From the NCBI GenBank assembly GCA_028583605.1, contig CM053333.1, positions 31,883,976 to 31,947,975 of the forward strand: 64,000 nt of DNA, read 5' to 3'. This DNA comes from Dastarcus helophoroides (Eukaryota > Arthropoda > Insecta > Coleoptera > Bothrideridae). The translations under genes were made by a program, and so were the position numbers. Position 1 is the first letter of the stretch. Each line of letters begins with the position of its first letter. The notes under the pieces are model-generated. The model had not been told where the DNA came from and did no database searches. It worked only from the letters and a program-made list of their open reading frames with translations. Shown here piece after piece: positions 48,050-59,149 of the stretch.

Positions 48050-51000
48050 AGAGACGATAAAACAGTGGAATTTTTAGAAATTCACAAAAACTTTAATTTC
48101 GACGGGTTCAATTGAAATTAGAAATATTCGGATTCCGTGAAAAACCTTTCTAGAAATCTGAACAAAAATGTGGACAACGTCAGATTTTTAAGTAGTCAAA
48201 ATTTTGGACCAGAGTGAAAATTTTGGAAATTGAAATTTTTGGATGAAAGTCTAAATTTTTGAAAAAGATACTTGTTTAAAAAGGGGAAATTATTAAACAA
48301 GAGCGCAAAATTTTTAACCAAATCAGAATTTTAGCAGAAGTTTAAATTTTGAGAAACAAGGTTAGGTTTTGAAAAAAGTCGAACTTTTAAAGAAAATGTG
48401 GAAATTTTGAGTTTGGGGTCCAAACAGAAATATAACTTTACTAAAATCTAAATTAAAACTAGAAATTCGATAATTTCGATTTTTAAATATTAAAATAAAA
48501 ACTCTAATTTTGAAAGTTTGGATCAAAATTGAAAAAATCTGATTCTGTGAAAAAGCTTTCTAGAAATTTGAACAAAAATGTGGACAATATCAGATTTTGA
48601 AATAGTCAAAACTTTGGACGCGAGTGAAAATCGAAATTTTTGGGTAAAAGTCTAAATTTTGGAAAAGGACACGTGTTTAAAAAGGTCGAATTTTTAAACA
48701 AAAGTGCAAAATTTTAAAACCAAATCAAAATTTTCGCAAAAATTGAAATTTTGAGAAACAAGGTTAGGTTTTGAAAAAAGTCTTTTAATGAAAATGTGGA
48801 AATTTTGAGTTTGGGATCAAAATTTCCAAACAGAAACATAACTTTACAAAAACTTGAGTCAAAACTAGAAATTTTGATAAAAAGGTGGGGTTTTTAAAAA
48901 TTAAAATAAAAACTCTAATTTTGAAGGTTTCAATCGAAGTTGAAAAAAGTCTGATTCTGTGAAAAACCTTTCTAGCAATTTGGACAAAAATATGGACAAT
49001 GTCAGGTTTTTAAAAAGTCGAAATTTTGGACGCAAATGAAACTTTCGAAAATTGAAATTTTTGGATAAAAGTCTAAAATTTGGAAAGACGCGTTTTTAAA
49101 AAAAGGTTGAGCTTTTAAGCAAAAGTGCAAAATTTTTAGATCAAATCAAAATTTTGGGATAAATGAAAATTGAACAGTAAGTTTTGAAAAAAGTCGAACT
49201 TTTGACGAAAAAAGTCGAACTTTTGACGAAAAAAGTCGAACTTTTGACGAAAAAAGTCGAACTTTTGAAGAAATTATCGAAATTCTGACGAAGTCTCAAT
49301 TTTGAAGGAAGTCAAAATTTAAAAATAAGGTCGAAGCTTTGAAAAAATCTAAAAATTGCGAACAAAAATCGATGCTAAATTTTCAAGAGTCAAAATTTTA
49401 AAAAGAAAAGTCGAAAGTAAGGTAACATTTTAAAAACGAAGAATATTCTAAATTTCGCAAATAATATACAATTTCTAAAACAATTTCGGGTTCGCACCCG
49501 ATTTTTAAGACAGATGAAATTTTAGGAAGTTAACATTTTGAGAGAAAATTTAAATTTTGAAGAAAGTCGAATTTGTGAAAAGGTGGAAATTTTGAACAAA
49601 TGTTAAAATTTTGATAAAGAACCGAAATTTCAGTCCGTTTGAATTAAACAAAAATAATTTCTGAAAAAAGCCGAAATTTTGGAAACTTTGAAAAAGTTGA
49701 ACATTTGAAGAAATTGTCAAAATGTCTGAAAAAATTCGAAATTTAAAATAAAGTGAAATTGTGAAAAAACCGTTGAAATTTTGAACAAAAGTCGACACTT
49801 AAACAAAATGCTGAATTTTGAAAAAGGTCTGAATTTTAGGAATAAGTCGAAATTTTGAAAAAAAATAAGTCGAAATGTCAAAACTTTTCAAGAAAGTCGA
49901 AAGTGACAATAAACTCTAAATTGTAAAAAAAACTGTCGACATTTTGAAGAAAAGTCAACATTTAAACAAACTGCTGACTTTTCAAAAAGTCTTAATTTTG
50001 AAAACAAGTTGAAATTTAAAAAAAAAAGTCGAAATGTCAAACTTTTTGAAAAAAGTCTAAGAAAATAGAGACGAAATTTTGAAAAAACTGTCGAAATTTC
50101 GAACAAAAGCCAATATTTAAACATTGGAAAAAAGATTTGAATTGGATAATAAGTCAAAATTTTGAAAAAAAGTCGATGCCATTGTTTTTAAAAAAAGTTG
50201 AAAGAAAAATAAAGTCGAAATTTTTCAAAAACTGTCGAAATTTCGAACAGAAATCGACATTAAACAAAATCTCGAATTTTGAAAAGAAAAAAGTCTGAAT
50301 TTTGAAAACACGTCGAAATTGAAAAAAGTCGAAATGTTAAAATTTCTGGACAAGTCGAAAGTGAAATTTTTTTAAAAACTGTCGGAATTTCGAACAAAGG
50401 CCGACATTTAAACAAAATGCTGATTTGGGAAAAATGTTTGAATTGGATAATAAGTCGAAATTTTGAAAAAAGTCGATGTCATTATTTTTTAAAAAAGTGG
50501 AAAGAAAAATAAAGTCGAAATTTTGAAAAAACTGGCAAAATTTTGAACTGAAGTCGACATTTAAACAAAATCCTGAATTTTGAAAAGAAAAAAGTTTGAA
50601 TTTTGAAAACAAGTCGAAATTGAAAAAAAGTCGAAATGTTAAAATTTCTGGAAAGGTCAAAAGAGAAAATGAAAGTAAAAATTTTTTAAAAACTGTTGAA
50701 ATTTCGAACAAAGGCCGACATTTAAACAAAATGCTGATTTGGGAAAAAAGTTTGAATTCGATAATAGATCGAAATTTTGAAAAAAAGTCGATCATTATTT
50801 TTGAAAAAAGTGGAAAGAAAAATAAAGTCGAAATTTTGAAAAAACTGGCAACATTTTGAACTGAAGTCGACATTTAAACAAAATCCTGAATTTTGAAAAA
50901 AAAAAATTTGAATTTTGAAAACAAGTCGAAATTGAAAAGTCGAAATGTTAAAATTTCTGGAAAAGTCGAAAGTGAAAATAAAAGTGAAATTTTTTTAAAA

Positions 51001-53330
51001 ACTGTCGAAATTTCGAACAAAGGCCGACATTTAAACAAAATGCTGATTTGGGAAAAAATTTGAATTGGATAATAAGTCGAAATTTTGAAAAAAAGTCGAT
51101 GTCATTATTTTTGAAAAAAGTGGAAAGAAAAATAAAGTTGAAATTTTGAAAAAACTGGCAACATTTTGAACTGAAGTCGACATTTAAACAAAATCCTGAA
51201 TTTTGAAAAAAAAAATTTTGAATTTTGAAAACAAGTCGAAATTGAAAAAAGTCGAAATGTTAAAATTTCTGGAAAAGTCGAAAGTGAAAATTTTTTAAAA
51301 ACTGTCGAAATTTTGAACATAACTCGACATTTAAAAATATGCTAAATTTTGAGGAAAAATCGAAATTTGTAGGAAATATAGACAAAAAATGTCAAAACTT
51401 GACATTTTGAAAAATTATAAATTTGGTAAAATACTTGGACTTTATAAAAAATTGCTGGTTTACACTCCTCATTGAAAAAAAGTCGAAATTTTAAATGGAA
51501 ATTTTAAGAAAGTCTAACTTTTGAAAAAGTCGAATTTTTGAGAACATTCAAAATTTCGAACAAATGTCAAAATTTTGAAAAATAGTTTTAAAAGAAGTCC
51601 ACGTTGTAAGGAAAATGTCAAAATTGTGAAGAAAAGTCCAAATTTAGAAAAAAGTCAGAATTAAAAATATCAACATTTTTTCGAAAAACGTTTAATTTTG
51701 AAACAAAAATGTGTAAATTTCGATAAGTGAAAACTTAAAAAAAGTCGTAATTTTGGAAAAAAGATCTAAAATTTGAAGACTACATTTTAAAGAATCAAAA
51801 TTTTGAAAGAAATTAAATTTTGAAAGAAATTAAATTTTAAAAGAAATTAAATTTTGAAAGAAATTAAATTTTGAAAGAAATTAAATTTTGAAAAAAATTA
51901 AATTTCTCAAACAAATTAAACTTACAAACCCACTACTGTTTTTTACTTGAAATTTTTGGAAGTTTAAGAATAAATCTAAGTTTTAAAAAAAGTCTAAATC
52001 TCGAACGTAAATCGAAATTTGGAACAAATGTCAAAATTTTTAAAAATGAAACTTGTGGAAAATGATTGAAATTTTGTGAAGAAAAGTTGACATTTAAAAA
52101 AAGTAAAATTTTGGAAAAATGTCGAAATTTTGTTAAAAGGTCGATATTTTGGTAAAACGATACACTTTGAAAATGTCTAATTTAAAAAAAAATCAAAATT
52201 TTGGAACAAAAAGTCCAAAATTTAAAAATAAGGCTACATTTTAATAAAGTGGAAATTTTGAAAAAACAACCTACAAATTTCACAAATAACTTAGATTAAA
52301 AAAAATTCTGAGTTTAAACTCTGCATCAAAATAAAATCTAAATTTTAAGAAGTCGACATTTTGAGGAACTGAAATTCGAAAAAGTCAAATTTTCGAAAAA
52401 ATCGAATTTCTAAAAAAGTCACAATTTTAAACGTCTCCAAATTTTGGTAAAATAGTTTTAATATAAGACCAGTTTTTGAAGAAAACGTCAAAATGTTAAA
52501 CAAGAGCTAGGTTTTGAAAAAGCGGAAATTGAAAAAAAAGTCGTAATTTTTGGAACAGAAAAGCTGAAAAGCTAAATAAAGAAACTTTGGAAAGTCAAAA
52601 TTTAAAAAGTCAAAAGTCAAAAAATCAAAATTTTGAGAAAAAATCGAAATTTTGAAGTCCAATTTTTGAAAAATGTCGAAGATATTAAACAAACGTCAAC
52701 AAAGGAATTCAAACATTTGGAAAAAGTTGAAATTAAAAAAAATGCTAAATTTTGAAAACAGTTTTGAAAAAATAACGAAATTTTAAACAGCTAGAATTTT
52801 TTAAAGGCCTAAATTTTGAAAAGAAATTTTAAGAAAAAGGAAGTCAACATTGGAAAAAAACATAGTTTTGCAAAAAATCGAAATTTTGCAAAAAATCCAA
52901 ATTTTGCAAAAAATCCAAATTTTGAAAAAATATTGAAATTTTGAAAAAAGGTCGATATTTTGGAAAAACTATACACTTTGAAAATGTCTAATTTAATTAA
53001 ATTTAATTTAATTAATCAAAGTATATAATTTGAAAATAAAGCTACATTTTAACAAAGTAGAATTTCGCAAATAACTTAACATTAAAAAAATATTGTCGAA
53101 GCACTGAAAAAGATTACATTTTGAAGAAAAGCTACATTTTGGAAAATGTCTAAGGGTTTTTGTGTAGAAATTTTGGAAAAAACTCGAAAATTTGATAAAA
53201 TTTCGAAATTTTGAAAAATTCAGTTTTTTAAAAGGCTGGATTTAAAAAAATCAAACTATTGAATGTTTGCAAAAATGTTTACATTTTGAAAAAACTTGAA
53301 GCTGAAATTGTACACTCAAATTTTTAATAA
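48050..53330 (+). repeat. GAAATTTTGAC satellite, block 2c with two higher-order arrays
   Basis: The largest satellite block, A-rich on +. 48050-49180 has about three copies of a 410-bp unit; GATTCTGTGAAAAACCTTTC with TAGAAATTTGAACAAAAATG begins at 48131, 48541 and 48951. 50150-51345 has four copies of a 305-319 bp unit; CGATGTCATTATTTTT recurs at about 50174, 50474, 50790 and 51098, and AAATGCTGATTTGGGAAAAA at 50417, 50729 and 51038. Local clean runs are AGTCGAACTTTTGACGAAAA x4 (49191-49268) and AAAGAAATTAAATTTTG x5-6 (about 51810-51905). The open frames here are short and repeat-derived. Confidence 0.92.
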
Positions 53331-53494
53331 ATTTCGGAATTTCTATAAAAATCGAAACTAATTACCTACCTAAATAATAAATATTTTCACAAAATTTTCT
53401 AATTTAAACTAAAAATTTTAGTATAAACTAAAAACTGAAAGCGTAAACTTGTAACGATGTAAAAAGGTTACAACTTCAAATAAAAAGTTCAGAT

Positions 53495-53842
53495 TGTAAC
53501 GCAATGTAAATAGATGGAATAGAATTTAGAATAGAATTGTAGAATTTAGTAAATAAAAAAAAAAGTTTCTGGAAGGATCTGATAAGGGGCAAGCGGCCGC
53601 GATAACGAAACAAACGGCAGATAAGCCTTATCTGCGGAAAAGTTCTAGAAGCCGGGAGCCAAAACTATAAAAGGCGGTCAGCTTTCCCTCAAGTAGTCAG
53701 TTAAAATCAGTGTAATTAGTGAGTTAGTAGAAGTCAATAATAAGTGAGTTAATTGTTCCATTGTGGTGATCCAAGTTTAGTTTAGTAATAAAGTGGGTAT
53801 AATCCATCATGTGTAATCAATCGAACCGATAAGCCCGCAACA
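53495..53842 (+). mobile_element. Solo LTR, Gypsy-like, + orientation (348 bp)
   Basis: Starts TGTAACG and ends GCCCGCAACA, flanked by the 4-bp duplication AGAT (53491-53494 and 53843-53846), so it is a complete solo LTR. It carries TATAAAA at 53666-53672 with an initiator-like GTCAGT about 30 bp downstream, and AATAAA at 53787-53792. The U3 region contains GATAAGGGG, GCGGCCGCGATAACGAA and a near-palindrome GCAGATAAGCCTTATCTGC (53617-53635) made of two facing GATA sites. It is about 75-80 % like the copy at 56050-56391 by eye. A 4-bp TSD suits Ty3/Gypsy; no internal region is present. Confidence 0.88.
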
Positions 53843-53867
53843 AGATTTAAGAAGAAGCTACCATATC

Positions 53868-54660
53868 GGAAAAAAATCGAAATTTTGAAAAAACGAGTCT
53901 ACATTTTGAAAAAAAAATTCGAAATGCAAAACAGACCATATTTAAGAGTCGAAATTATAAAAAATGGTCAAAATTTTGAAAATGCCCGATTTCGAAAAAA
54001 ACTTGAAATGTGTGAAGAAATTAACACTTGAAATTTTGAAATAAATGGCAAAATTATAAAGGGTCGAAACTTATTAAAACGTGCAGATTTACAGTTGACA
54101 TTTTAGGTATAAATTAGAGACTAAAATTGCAGCCTTATGAAAAATGAAATTTCGTTAAGTTCATACAAACAATTCTATGAAATATTTTGACTTATATTTA
54201 TAGAAAATTTGACTTCTAACGAAATTTCAACTTTTTTGAAAATTTTGATATTAAATTCGAAATTTGATAAATTCGCTTTTACCAAAGCAATTTTCGAACC
54301 CTTAGAAAAAAAAGTATATTTTAAAACTTGGAATTATTAGAGAAAAAAGTAGAAGTTTCAAGGAAAAACTATAAGAAAAAATTGGAAGTGTAAACTTGAA
54401 ACGAAATATCAACTTTTTAAAATACTAGGAACTTAAAAAATTCCCAAATTATTCATTTAAAAGTCGTAGTACTGAAATTAGGGTTAAAATGAAAAACCCA
54501 TAATTTACAAAAAAAACTTGGCCAAGTTGGTCAAAATTTCGAAAAAATTTTACAACTGTTGGAAATAAATTTTTATGTGGAAATTTCTGTATCAAGAACA
54601 CTTGAATTTAAAGTTTAGGAAACTAAATAAAATTTGAAAGTGTGTTTGTGCCGAAATTTT
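53868..54660. repeat. Satellite, block 2d, mixed sense
   Basis: Decayed GAAATTTTGAC monomers. The sense switches locally: A-rich to about 54130, T-rich for about 54180-54290, then A-rich again. A boundary or inversion of the family probably lies here. Confidence 0.75.
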
Positions 54661-56045
54661 GTAAAGTAATTTATATCAAAAAATATTTGGCGCCCTCATG
54701 AAATTTGAAGTGGGTGTAAGAATTGAAAGCTGCCATGGCAGATGAAGTTGAATTTCTTTATTTTTCCGGGGTTAACCAGCAAGAAAAAAATATTTCCAAA
54801 GTATATTAACTTCCCCAATGTATTATTCTTTCGAATTAAAGACATTTTATTTGCGGCAGCTGTTGGATTTTTTTAAATAAAATGTTGTGGGTGAATGTAA
54901 ACGACGATCATAAGGTAGGGGCAATGATATCATCAATTTTTTGTTGCTTTGCTACAAAAACTGGCCTAGATACGTTAGGGGTGAAAGGGTTGTAGTCAAT
55001 TAAATACTTTTCAAGTATATTTATGGCTTTATGTACGGAGCCCAGGACATTATACATATACATAAGTATTCAAGGTTTGTCGCGGCCGAAAATTGTAACA
55101 AACCATTGTTTGGTATCTTAGCTTTGTGGAAAGTGTTTAAAATGCTTCTCATACGAGCCCACCCAATTGTTTCAGGTGATAACCCTCAATTGTTTCGGTA
55201 ATGGCCACCTAAGATGTAAACTAAAAACTCGTGCTCATTACCTTGTCCTTTACACTTATATGCTGGTAGGGGTTGTTATGGAAATAATCCATTGACTTGA
55301 ATTTTACTACTGGCCATTAAAATATGTTTAGGCTGATCCCTTACGACCGTGAATAATTACGCGAAATAAAAAGGTGTTTAAATCATAAAATCCTTCGGCT
55401 AATGAAAATAAATTGCCCATTCGCAGTAAAATTCACCAACGGAAATTCAAATCCGATCGCCTCCATACAACTTCTATCTTCCACTGGTTATTAACGTACC
55501 GACTTCTTCGTCTTAGCTGCCTACCTTAGAAACCCATATTACAATTCGTTCAGTTGGTTGCTTCCAAAGACTTCCGGTTTCCAAGAGAGTGAATGCACAA
55601 GCCAATTTACTTCACTTAAATTGTTCATTGGCTACAAACCTACGTACACTCATCTTCTAACTGCTTTCATTCATGATGTAGGGTCCAAATAAGCAATAAA
55701 AACGTTAATAGCCTTAGCACGCTTAAATTGAAAAAAAAACTCAAGCAAATCACTTTGGGAGTTAATAAGAATGATAGAAGAAATTTAATTTAGGCCCACG
55801 TTCCGGGGCACGCAGTTCCCAATCTTTTTATTAATTGACGTGGTAAAGCGCCATGATTAATTACCGCTTTTTAAGCCTCCATCGCCCTGCTTTATTAGAT
55901 TAGTGAATACTTGTGGTTTGATCTGGGATAGAGATGAAGCTATTTCTAATTCAAATTACCAAGCAGTTATTTTTGATTATGATTTTTTTATTGAATATTT
56001 AGTATTTGTTACTATTATGTATTGTACTTGTCGCTAATTACTTTA
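54661..56045. other. Single-copy-looking spacer, no gene seen
   Basis: Lies between two solo LTRs of the same family in opposite orientation. No repeats, TIRs or exons were found, and nothing resembles gag or pol, so this is not the interior of an LTR element. Confidence 0.5.
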
Positions 56046-56049
56046 ATAA

Positions 56050-56391
56050 TGTTCGGGCTTATTGGTTCGAGATTATTATTAACTCGTGAATTGAGTAAGA
56101 CCCACTTTGTTACCAGACTAAATTCGGAACACTACAACTGAATAATGAACTCACTTATTTACTTCTAACTACTAACTCACTAATTACACTGACTGACTCT
56201 AACTAACTCGAGGGAAAGGCGACCGCCTTATATAGTCTTGGCTCCCAGGTTCTAGAAAAATCCCGCCGTTTGCCGAAATTTCTGGAACGCTTATCTGCCG
56301 TTTGCTTCGTTATCGCGGCCGCTTTCCCCTTATCAGATCTTTCTAGAAAATTTTCTTACGTACTAAATTCTATAATTTACATTTCGCTACA
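56050..56391 (-). mobile_element. Solo LTR, same family, minus orientation (342 bp)
   Basis: On the minus strand it starts TGTAGCG (56391) and ends GCCCGAACA (56050). The flanks are the 4-bp duplication ATAA (56046-56049 and 56392-56395). TATATAAGG near 56227-56236 is the promoter box. It shares with the copy at 53495 the block GATAAGGGGAAAGCGGCCGC and GATAACGAAGCAAACGGCAG, the run GTGTAATTAGTGAGTTAGTA and the CAATAAGCCCG end. Different target duplications show two independent insertions. Confidence 0.88.
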
Positions 56392-56395
56392 ATAA

Positions 56396-57125
56396 TTTTT
56401 TAGTTGTTTATCATATTTGAAATCTGAAGATATATGGATGTGAACACCATGTTTCTGCCTGATCTGGAATGCTTAAGTCCCCAAGCTTGATGAATCTGCA
56501 GGAAATTTGCAGCCTGTGATAAGGCTTAATGGTGGTGGTTCTTTACGTTGTTATCCTGTGTTTTCATGTGAAAAGATACTGGTATTACTAGCGTGCCCTT
56601 CTATGTAGATTTTTATCCCCTACGATGCCAAGTTAAATTCCAAGTTGTTTCGATAGGGTCCAAATCCGGACCATATTCAAACAATCCCAAGGCTGATGAA
56701 TTTCAAAATTGCACCTAACTGAAAAATATTTACTTTCAAATTGGGACAATCGTAAGGCTTAAAAAATCCCTAGCGATGACCGAGCCCAGACTAGATTGAA
56801 AAAAATTATTTATATTTCTTTAATTTCAGAAGTTAACTGCATGATCGCTTCATTGAAGTTGTGTACGATGTATGCGATGAACAAAAGCAATAGGACATTG
56901 ATTTTAAGGGGACAGGTGTCGCAGTATAGTTTACACCTGGTCTCGTGCCGGCTGTGGACCGGCTTGCCGTGCCCAGTGGCAGACCTTCGACTAACCACAA
57001 CTGAAAGCATCTCGAGAACGATTACATTCACGGTGCTCATCTGCTTCTGCCTTATTCCCTCTTGTGGACCTGTACGAATTTTCTAGACGAAAAATCAACC
57101 CCAAAACGGAAGTCCAATGACAATA
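56396..57125. other. Spacer with one candidate exon
   Basis: Single-copy-looking sequence between the solo LTR and the mariner-like element. The only gene-like stretch is 56830-57086, listed separately. Confidence 0.4.
56830..57086 (+). CDS. Candidate terminal coding exon
   Basis: TTATATTTCTTTAATTTCAG gives a strong acceptor ending at 56829. The open frame then runs 257 bp to TAG at 57084-57086, reading VNCMIASLKLCTMYAMNKSN at the start and ESISRTITFTVLICFCLIPS near the end. The hydrophobic tail could be a GPI-attachment signal or membrane segment, as on many insect surface proteins. GC content is higher than around it. The minus strand is also open for 76 residues here, and no family is recognised. 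No polyadenylation context was established. Confidence 0.22.
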
Positions 57126-57494
57126 TACATGGTGCCTAAATAATATTGCACCAAATGGGATTATGTAGAAACTGTTTGACATTTAGGGGGTTGAATTAAA
57201 CATAAATAACCATATTTTGAAATGACTCGTTTACTTTGTGCAAATGGTTTTTGTCAGAGACAATCATCTTGATTTTTTTTTATGGCAACCTAGGTTTAAT
57301 TCGGTGTCATTTGACAGATTTAGGAAGCAATACGGTATATCGTCATTATTCCAAAATAACGAACAAAGTAAAAAATTAACAAATACTTGAATAGAACGAA
57401 AAAATTTAACATGCAAATTGAGTTACTTAATTAAAGAAAGTCCCACTAACTGCCCTAATTTGTATCCATTTACTTCTTGACAATATCTAAGTCC

Positions 57495-57653
57495 TAATGC
57501 ACGGACCAATATGTCTGAAGATTTATTAGATTCGAAGTTTGGAAACCAAAGACCGGTTTCGATCTTGTTGGACCGTCAGTTTGGTTCGAAACCGGTCTTT
57601 GGTTTCCAAACTTCGAATCTAATAAATGTTCAAAACTATTGGTCTGTGCATTA
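57495..57653. repeat. Long palindrome, copy 1 (arms about 68 bp)
   Basis: TAATGCAC, ACCAATA, TTTATTAGATTCGAAGTTTG and GAAACCAAAGACCGGTTTCG on the left are mirrored by the reverse complement on the right, with a 23-bp loop (57563-57585). The inner 40 bp of each arm match almost perfectly. The right arm includes GGTTCGAAACC, which matches a Pol III B-box, probably by chance. Confidence 0.95.
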
Positions 57654-57944
57654 GAACCCTTGTCTTCTGGGGACTTTCCTAGAGAGCAACCGCTTCGTTA
57701 GATGGCAATGTTTCAACTGTTGGTAGTTCAGGTACCTATATACCTATATATCGACTATACCTAAAATACCTACCATAAGCAACACGGTATATCATTATTC
57801 TAAAATAACGAACAAAGTAAAAAATTAACAAATACTTGAATAGAACGAAAAAAATTGAACATGCAAATTGAGTTACTTAATCAAAGAAAGTCCCACTAAC
57901 TGCCCAAATTCGTATCCATTTACTTCTTGATAATATCTAAGTCC

Positions 57945-58103
57945 TAATGCACATATCAATATGTTTGAACATTTATTAGATTCGAAGTTTGGAAACCAAA
58001 GACCGGTTTCGATCTTGTTGGACCGTCAGTTTGGTTCGAAACCGGTCTTTGGTTTCCAAACTTCGAATCTAATAAATGTTCAAACCTATTGGTCTGTGCA
58101 TTA
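57945..58103. repeat. Long palindrome, copy 2
   Basis: Duplicate of 57495-57653 with a few substitutions, some of which make the arms match better (TTTGAACATTTATTAG pairs with CTAATAAATGTTCAAA). Confidence 0.95.
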
Positions 58104-58182
58104 GAACCCTTGTCTTCTGGGGACTTTCCTAGGGAGCAACCGCTTCGTTAGGTGGCAGTGTTTCAACTGTTGGTAGTTCAGC

Positions 58183-58278
58183 TACCTATATACCTATATA
58201 CCTATATACCTACTATACCTACTATACCTACTATACCTACTATACCTACTATACCTACTATACCTACTATACCTACCA
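58183..58278. repeat. (TACTATACC)n 9-bp minisatellite
   Basis: TACCTATA units change into about eight TACTATACC units at the end of copy 2. Copy 1 has only the unexpanded form near 57734-57770. Confidence 0.95.
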
Positions 58279-58285
58279 TACACGC

Positions 58286-58515
58286 CTAGAGGACTGCATG
58301 AATTAGCAGTCTACCTTGCATTCTACTAGAATATCTAAGTCTATCAACAAAAGCACTCAGTACATTTTGCAGATATGTCGGAGGATTGTCTGTGATCGCA
58401 ATTCTAATTCGAGTGTCTAATTCATCATTGTTAGCCTGTTACGATACACAACCCTTTACAAATATCCCCAGAGGAAATAGTCCATGGGAGTCATGTCTGG
58501 AGACCTAGGAGTCCA
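58286..58515 (-). pseudogene. Mariner-like transposase C-terminus, broken
   Basis: On the minus strand WTPRSPDMTPMDYFLWGYL is read from about 58515, the block carrying the third catalytic acid in this transposase class (SPD motif followed by FLWGYL). A stop codon follows directly, and the reading resumes one base shifted with NNDELDTRIRIAITDNPPTY, LQNVLSAFVDRLRYSSRMQG and a final LLIHAVL before the stop at 58286. A second in-frame stop lies between them. The N-terminal DNA-binding part and the first two catalytic residues are absent. It is part of the element at 57128-58828 and cannot be active. Confidence 0.8.
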
Positions 58516-58575
58516 TTTAATGGGACCCCTTCGATTTTTATTAAAAAATCGAAGGGGTCCGATTAAATGGACTCC
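58508..58575. repeat. 32-bp inverted duplication at the transposase break
   Basis: GGAGTCCATTTAATGGGACC...TTTTT (58508-58539) and its reverse complement (58544-58575) differ at one position, with a 4-bp loop ATTA. Both arms encode the same transposase stretch (IKWTP) in opposite directions. A second small hairpin GAAGGAA-ATTA-TTCCTTC follows at 58576-58593. Confidence 0.93.
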
Positions 58576-58828
58576 GAAGGAAATTATTCCTTCGTTATTT
58601 TAGAATAAAAAAGCTTATGATATACAATATTGTATTTCTAAATGAATTACCTGCGAAATGACAACAAACTAAACCTAGATTACCATTAAAAAAATTCAAG
58701 ATGGCTGTCTCTGACAAGCTCCAGTCGCACAAAACAAATGAAACATACCGAAAGATGAGTATCTATATTTAATTTAAACCAAACGTCAAATTTAAATGTC
58801 AATATCCCAATACTTTTTACGCACCCTG

Positions 58829-59149
58829 TATACAATACTATTATCTATATATTATTATTTACTATTTATACTATTATTTGTTGCTATTCGGTTAACATTT
58901 TTGCAGTTTGATTCCATTTTTTGTGGAAAATAAAATGTGGTAGACTTGCCTGCGTCTCATTTTTAAGAATTTTTGAAATATGTCTATGTTTTTCTCAAAC
59001 AAGTGTCAAATGTTCAACTGAAAAAGTCATCAAGTTGGCTTACGTTAAAGTATATCTTAAACTAGTATCTCTTGTGGTTGAATTCGGACCCATACCAAAT
59101 GCATATTTGTGTTCAGACTCTTCTTAACTTGACGATTTGAGGAAATGAT
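58829..59149. other. AT-rich spacer, no gene seen
   Basis: Short spacer with TATTATTTA-type low complexity at 58835-58880. No exon is supported. Confidence 0.4.

Larger units (their letters stand above)
57326..58281. repeat. Tandem duplication of a 453-bp palindrome-bearing unit
   Basis: Copy 1 (57326-57778) and copy 2 (57779-58281) are about 93 % alike by eye, beginning GCAATACGGTATATC and GCAACACGGTATATC. Each holds an AT-rich segment, a long palindrome, then GGGGACTTTCCTAG, GAGCAACCGCTTCGTTAG, TTTCAACTGTTGGTAGTTCA and a TACCTATA tail. Copy 2's tail has expanded into a 9-bp minisatellite. Confidence 0.93.
57128..58828 (-). mobile_element. Degenerate mariner-like element with TA duplication
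   Basis: The ends CATGGTGCCTAAATAATATT (57128, plus) and CAGGGTGCGTAAAAAGTATT (58828, minus) are inverted repeats, each flanked by TA. Similarity continues inward for about 190 bp on both sides: TTTGACATTTA / TTTGACGTTTG, TTGTCAGAGACA, CATCTTGAnTTTTTTTnATGG and AACCTAGGTTTAATT / AATCTAGGTTTAGTT. Between the arms are a transposase remnant (58286-58515) and a tandemly duplicated palindrome unit (57326-58281). Tc1/mariner superfamily is supported by TA targets and by the transposase motif. Confidence 0.8.

Noticed and set aside
49190..49270. CRISPR-like regular repeats
   Set aside because: Units are contiguous 20-mers without unique spacers, in eukaryotic satellite DNA.
54661..56045. Internal region of an LTR retrotransposon between the two LTRs
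   Set aside because: The LTRs are inverted with different TSDs, and the interval has no gag/pol, primer site or polypurine tract.
57573..57584. Pol III B-box (GGTTCGAAACC) suggesting a tRNA or SINE
   Set aside because: It is part of the palindrome arm; no A-box at proper spacing and no cloverleaf.
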